NCBI RefSeq assembly: GCF_001894865.1 | Contig: NZ_BCXA01000013.1 | Location: 62,001-126,000 of the forward strand | From: Rhodococcus maanshanensis NBRC 100610 | GTDB taxonomy: Bacteria > Actinomycetota > Actinomycetes > Mycobacteriales > Mycobacteriaceae | Length of the DNA stretch: 64,000 nucleotides | Reading direction: 5' to 3' | Shown: positions 60,523 to 64,000 of the stretch, in pieces | How the letters are laid out: each line of letters begins with the position of its first letter | Numbering within the stretch: position 1 is the first letter of the stretch | Position numbers and translations under genes: made by a program | Notes under the pieces: generated by a model | Database searches by the model: none | What the model was told of the DNA's origin: nothing | What the model saw: only the letters and a program-made list of their open reading frames with translations

Positions 60523-61935
60523 TCAGTCCTGGATCCGCCGCCACGGACGGGCCTCCTCCAGCTCGAACGCGAGCTCGAGCAGGGTGCGTTCGTCACCGTG
60601 GTCGGCCGAGAAGTGCGAGGCCAGCGGCAACCCCGCAGCGGTCTCGTGCAGCGGCAGCGAGATGGCGGGACCGCCGGACGCGTTGTTCATCGGCGTGAAC
60701 GCGGTGTAGTTCACCAGCCTGGTGAACAGCTCCTCGAAACTCTGTGCCGGAGAGAGGTATCCGAGCCTCGGGGTGGTGTGCGCGAGGACGGGCGAGAGCA
60801 GCACGTCGTACTTCTGGAACAGCTCCGAGTACTGCCGATGCGTGCGCCGCAACCGGTACAGCACCTGCGGCGTCTTCGCGATGTTCTTGCGGTACATCGC
60901 ATCCAGCCCGCGGGTGAGGTTGTCGGTTTTGGACTTGTCGAAGTCCGGTCCGAGCATCCGCTTTCCGCTCGCGCATATCGCGAACGACAGGAATCCCCAG
61001 TAGTTCGAGAAGTCCTCGACGAACGACCGATCGACCGGCAGCGGCGCCTCCTCGACATGGTGACCGAGCTCGTCGAGCAGGTCCGCGGTCTCGGTGACGG
61101 AGGCGCGGGTCTCGTCGTCGGTGGGGATCCCGGTGATCGAATCGATGATCACACCGATCCGCAGGCGGGTGCGCCCCGGGCCCTCGACGAGCCGGATGGG
61201 CGGGAGTTTCGGATTGCGGTAATAGGTTTCGGCGGCGGAATAGAACCGAGCGGTGTCCCGGACCGACCTCGTCAGCACGCCCTGGGCGACGATCCGGATC
61301 GGCATCGCCCGGTCCGCCGGGTCCGCGACCGTGCGCCCCCTCGTCGGCTTCAGGCCGACGAGGCCGCACGCGGCCGCGGGGATCCGGATGGACCCGCCGC
61401 CGTCGTTGGCGTGCGCGAACGGGAGTACCCCGGACGCGACCAACGCCGCGGATCCGCCGGAGGAGGCTCCGGAGGAGTACGCCGGATTCCACGGGTTGTG
61501 CACGGGCTCGGCAGACGCGTACTCATTGGAGGCGCTGAAACCGAATTCCGGCAGCCTGCTCTTGCCGATGGGGACCGCGCCGGTGGACAGGAACTGCCTG
61601 GCGAAGTCGCTGTCCGCGCGGGCGGGTCGCGCCACGAACGCCGCACTGCCGTGATTCGTCGGAAGGCCCGCGAGGTCGACGTTGTCCTTGACGATCGTCG
61701 GGACGCCGGCGAAGACGCCACTGTGCGGATGGGCAGCCCTGGTCAGGGCGCGATCGAAGTCGGGGAAGGCGATCGCATTGAGGGAATCCCTGACGGACTC
61801 GGCGCGCTCGACCGACGCCAGCACCGCCTCGTGGGAGGACAGCTCCCCGGAGGCGATCAGCTCGGCGATGCCGGTGGCGTCGAGGTCGCCGAGGGCGTCG
61901 TCGCGGAAGGCGTGGATGCGTGCGTCGTCGGTCAT
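60523..61935 (-). CDS. amidase signature family enzyme
   Basis: A 470-residue amidase. The catalytic Lys83 (IVKDNVD), the cis-Ser in SSGASSGGSAA (158-159) and Ser182 in NDGGGSIRIPAA form the Ser-Ser-Lys triad. It hydrolyses amides or aryl acylamides in the cytoplasm; the substrate is unknown. The frame extends upstream to 62106, but the ATG at 61935 begins the conserved protein. It lies 61 bp downstream of the ABC-F gene on the same strand. Confidence 0.9.
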   Translation of the reverse strand: MTDDARIHAFRDDALGDLDATGIAELIASGELSSHEAVLASVERAESVRDSLNAIAFPDFDRALTRAAHPHSGVFAGVPTIVKDNVDLAGLPTNHGSAAFVARPARADSDFARQFLSTGAVPIGKSRLPEFGFSASNEYASAEPVHNPWNPAYSSGASSGGSAALVASGVLPFAHANDGGGSIRIPAAACGLVGLKPTRGRTVADPADRAMPIRIVAQGVLTRSVRDTARFYSAAETYYRNPKLPPIRLVEGPGRTRLRIGVIIDSITGIPTDDETRASVTETADLLDELGHHVEEAPLPVDRSFVEDFSNYWGFLSFAICASGKRMLGPDFDKSKTDNLTRGLDAMYRKNIAKTPQVLYRLRRTHRQYSELFQKYDVLLSPVLAHTTPRLGYLSPAQSFEELFTRLVNYTAFTPMNNASGGPAISLPLHETAAGLPLASHFSADHGDERTLLELAFELEEARPWRRIQD

Positions 61936-61996
61936 CGGGTCCTCGGATCGGGTTGCCTGCACGGCCGACCGGCGGTGTGACCGGCCGACTCCGAGA

Positions 61997-63586
61997 TTAA
62001 CGCGGATCCACCTCCCGCAGACCGTCCTCGGTGAGTTCGAGCCACCGGGTCGCCGCGATCTCCCTGAGGAAGGGCAGGTCGTGACTGGCGACCACGAGCG
62101 CGCCACGGAACTCGGCCAGCGCCGAGGTGAGGTGCGCGAGGCTGGGCAGGTCCAGGTTGTTGGTCGGCTCGTCGAGCATCAGCAGCCGGGGTGCGGGCTC
62201 GGCCAGCAGGATCATCGCCAACGCGGCGCGCAGCCGTTCCCCTCCCGAAAGGGCCGATGCCTGCGTGTCGGCCGCATCGCCGCGAAACAGGAACCGGGCC
62301 AGCCGGGCCCGGATCTGCTCCTGCGTCGCGTGCGGCGCGGCGTCGGCGACGTTCTGCGCCACCGTGCGGTCGCCGTCGAAGATGTCGAGCCGCTGCGGAA
62401 GCGACCGCCACGGCACCCGTGGGCCCGCATCGGCGATCGCGCGTAGCAGGGTGGTCTTGCCGATCCCGTTGCGTCCGACCAGCGCGATGCGCTCCGGCCC
62501 GGACACGGTCAGCGACACCGTCGGCCCGCAGGCCAGGGTGACGTCCTCGAGTTCGATGACCTGCTGGCCCGGGTGGACGGCAGTCTCCGGCAGGTCGATT
62601 CGGATCTCGCGGTCGTCGCGGATCAGGTCCTCGACCTCGGTGAGGGTCTGTCGGGCCTCCTCCAGCTTGTCGATGTGGCTGCCGCGGAGTTTGCCCGCCG
62701 ACACCTGGGCCTGACGCTTGCGCTCGCCGGCCAGAATTCGTGGGACACTGCCCTCCATCTTCTTCCCGTACCGCACCCTGCGCGCGATCTTCGTCTGCGC
62801 CTCGACGAGCTCGCGGCCCTGCTTGCGCACGTCGCTGCGGGCGTCGCGGACCGCCGCGCGGGCCGCCTCCTGCTCGGCGTCGATGGTGGCTCGGTAGGCA
62901 CTGAAGTTGCCGCCGAACATCCGCACCTCCCCGCGGCGCAGCTCGGCGATGGAGCCCATCCGCTCGAGCAGCTCGCGGTCGTGGCTGACCACGATCGCGG
63001 TGCCGGGGAACTGTCCGACCGCCGTGTACAACCGGGCCTTCGCGGCCGGGTCGAGGTTGTTGGTCGGCTCGTCCAGCAGTAGCACCTGCGGGTCGCCGAG
63101 CAGCGCGGCGGTGAGGCCGAGCAGCATCGTCTCCCCGCCGGACAGCGTGCCGACGGTCCGGCCGAGCGCGTCCGTCGAGGGGGCGATGTGCGCGAGCCCC
63201 AGCCGGTCGAGCGTGGCGACGGCGCGTTCCTCGATGTCCCAGTGTCCGGCGGCGACGGCGAAGTCTTCGTCCGTGCCCGCACCGGATTCGATGCGGTGCA
63301 GTGCCTTTCGCGCAGACTCGATGCCGAGAATGGCGTCCACCCGTCGGTCCGGGTCGAGGGCGAGGTCCTGGCGCAGGTACGCCAGCGACCCGTGCACGGT
63401 CACCGAACCGCGGTCTGGGGTCAGCTCGCCGGCGATCAGCCGGAGCATCGTGGATTTGCCTGCGCCGTTCAGACCGACGAGTCCGGTTGTGCCGCTGCCG
63501 AACACGGCGTCGAGGCCATCGAAGACGGGGTCGCCGTCGGGCCAACTGAAGGTGAGATCGGAAAGGGCGAGGTAGGGCTGGGCCAT
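61997..63586 (-). CDS. ABC-F family ATPase
   Basis: A 529-residue protein with two ATPase domains and no membrane helix. Walker A motifs are GLNGAGKST (about 38) and GRNGIGKTT (about 352); signatures are LSGGETML and LSGGERLR; Walker B ends in DEPTNNLD in both. A basic linker of about 70 residues lies between. ABC-F proteins act on the ribosome, as translation factors or antibiotic protectors. GGAG lies 7 nt before the ATG. A promoter and leader are readable upstream. Confidence 0.92.
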   Translation of the reverse strand: MAQPYLALSDLTFSWPDGDPVFDGLDAVFGSGTTGLVGLNGAGKSTMLRLIAGELTPDRGSVTVHGSLAYLRQDLALDPDRRVDAILGIESARKALHRIESGAGTDEDFAVAAGHWDIEERAVATLDRLGLAHIAPSTDALGRTVGTLSGGETMLLGLTAALLGDPQVLLLDEPTNNLDPAAKARLYTAVGQFPGTAIVVSHDRELLERMGSIAELRRGEVRMFGGNFSAYRATIDAEQEAARAAVRDARSDVRKQGRELVEAQTKIARRVRYGKKMEGSVPRILAGERKRQAQVSAGKLRGSHIDKLEEARQTLTEVEDLIRDDREIRIDLPETAVHPGQQVIELEDVTLACGPTVSLTVSGPERIALVGRNGIGKTTLLRAIADAGPRVPWRSLPQRLDIFDGDRTVAQNVADAAPHATQEQIRARLARFLFRGDAADTQASALSGGERLRAALAMILLAEPAPRLLMLDEPTNNLDLPSLAHLTSALAEFRGALVVASHDLPFLREIAATRWLELTEDGLREVDPR

Positions 63587-63733
63587 GGGTGCTCCTAGAG
63601 GTGGGTTGCTGTGCGACGGCGTGCACGAGCACGCGACGCGATGCGTTCACTACCTCTGAATGAGCAAGGGCCCTTCTCCGATCGTCGACGACAAGACGTC
63701 CACCACGATAGGACGACCCCGGCGGTTCGACAA
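63587..63733 (-). promoter_or_regulatory. promoter and 110-nt leader of the ABC-F gene
   Basis: On the minus strand TTGTCG (plus 63728-63733) and TATCGT (plus 63705-63710) are 17 nt apart, a good vegetative promoter. The leader of about 110 nt contains AGAGGT and ACCTCT segments (plus 63652-63657 and 63597-63602), the second just before the ribosome site, so it could fold to hide it. Antibiotic-responsive control is common for ABC-F genes, but not shown here. Confidence 0.5.
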
Positions 63734-63752
63734 GGGAATTATGAGCGGCGCC

Positions 63753-64000
63753 TCAGATGTTCGGTCCCTCGGACCGCAGTTCGTCGACCCGGCCCATGGC
63801 TTCGCGCAGCTCGGCGAGCCACTGTTCGCTGTGCTCGCCCGCGAGCTTGACCGCCCAGGTCAGCGCATCGGCCCTGGATCGGGCCACCCCGGCGTCGACA
63901 AGGGTGTCGAGCACCCGCCGCTCGGGCTGGCGCAGCCGGGTCATCACCGGCACCGCCAGATGGGTGAACAGCACGTGCCGTTCGCCAACGGTGACCCCCC
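63753..64000 (-). CDS. unidentified protein, C-terminal end only
   Basis: The frame is open through the window edge, so the start is missing. The visible 82 residues (GVTVGERHVLFTHLAVPV... ending EGPNI) have a helical segment VLDTLVDAGVARSRADALTWAVKLAGEHSEQWLAELREAM that resembles the ribbon-helix-helix-like C-termini of small actinobacterial proteins. I do not recognise a function. The ATG or GTG codons inside it are probably not the real start. Confidence 0.6.
   Translation of the reverse strand, partial: GVTVGERHVLFTHLAVPVMTRLRQPERRVLDTLVDAGVARSRADALTWAVKLAGEHSEQWLAELREAMGRVDELRSEGPNI

Noticed and set aside
60598..61980. 460-codon plus-strand frame opposite the amidase gene
   Set aside because: The minus strand encodes the complete Ser-Ser-Lys amidase; the plus product has no family features.

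Overview
The window is about 64 kb of very GC-rich DNA with dense short operons, many GTG starts and strong third-position G/C bias. Gene content fits a mycolic-acid actinomycete, most likely Rhodococcus or a close relative in the Mycobacteriales: a LigC plus Prim-PolC pair, a FadE6-type double acyl-CoA dehydrogenase, DUF5313, TIGR03086 and DUF35 proteins, a Baeyer-Villiger monooxygenase, an L,D-transpeptidase and several TetR-controlled lipid or xenobiotic genes. I see no rRNA, tRNA, CRISPR array, phage or complete insertion sequence. The species is an inference.

Region 0.4-6.9 kb is the most unusual part. It is a tandemly duplicated export locus built on SipW-type (S26B, archaeal/ER-like) signal peptidases and TasA/camelysin-like substrates. 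Copy A is substrate (396-917), substrate (1121-1735) and a peptidase fused to its own substrate-like signal, a Thr-rich stalk and a C-terminal module (1764-3509). Copy B is substrate (3576-4103), substrate (4109-4663), plain peptidase (4660-5328) and a detached copy of the C-terminal module (5325-5723) between two copies of a terminator-like repeat. A 21-nt leader block is identical before the first gene of both copies. A secreted Ig-like protein lies beyond on the minus strand.

Region 7.2-15.4 kb is mostly housekeeping: CorA, a lipoprotein, dodecin, an alpha/beta hydrolase overlapping or abutting a LigC/Prim-PolC repair operon, HdeD, a serine hydrolase and an L,D-transpeptidase. Region 15.5-32.2 kb holds a TetR/ABC-exporter pair, DUF2252, an M13 metallopeptidase, a Tat-type lipoprotein dioxygenase, a DUF4190 protein, a thioesterase, three tandem pirins (the middle one broken by a 32-bp palindromic insertion), DUF35 and hydrolase genes, a SIMPL lipoprotein, a YhgE-like protein, DUF5996 and a monoglyceride-lipase-like enzyme.

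Region 32.2-43.6 kb carries a four-gene minus-strand operon (aldehyde dehydrogenase, APC permease, GMC oxidoreductase, CBS/DUF294 regulator) that looks like amino-alcohol or polyol oxidation, then a Tat-exported phospholipase C and a TetR/secreted-lipase pair with a clear operator. Region 43.6-49.9 kb has an epoxide hydrolase, a type II lumazine synthase, a PlsC acyltransferase, a rhodanese gene with a CsoR-type operator, an OhrR-like MarR regulator, and a cbiMNQO metal-uptake operon with an operator inside its promoter.

Region 50-58.6 kb is a TetR-controlled lipid-degradation operon (Ltp/SCPx thiolase, SRPBCC, MaoC-like hydratase with an in-frame palindromic insertion, SDR, FadE6-type dehydrogenase), followed by a Baeyer-Villiger monooxygenase. 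The end holds an M50B protease, an amidinotransferase, an amidase, an ABC-F ATPase with a readable promoter, and a gene cut by the window edge.
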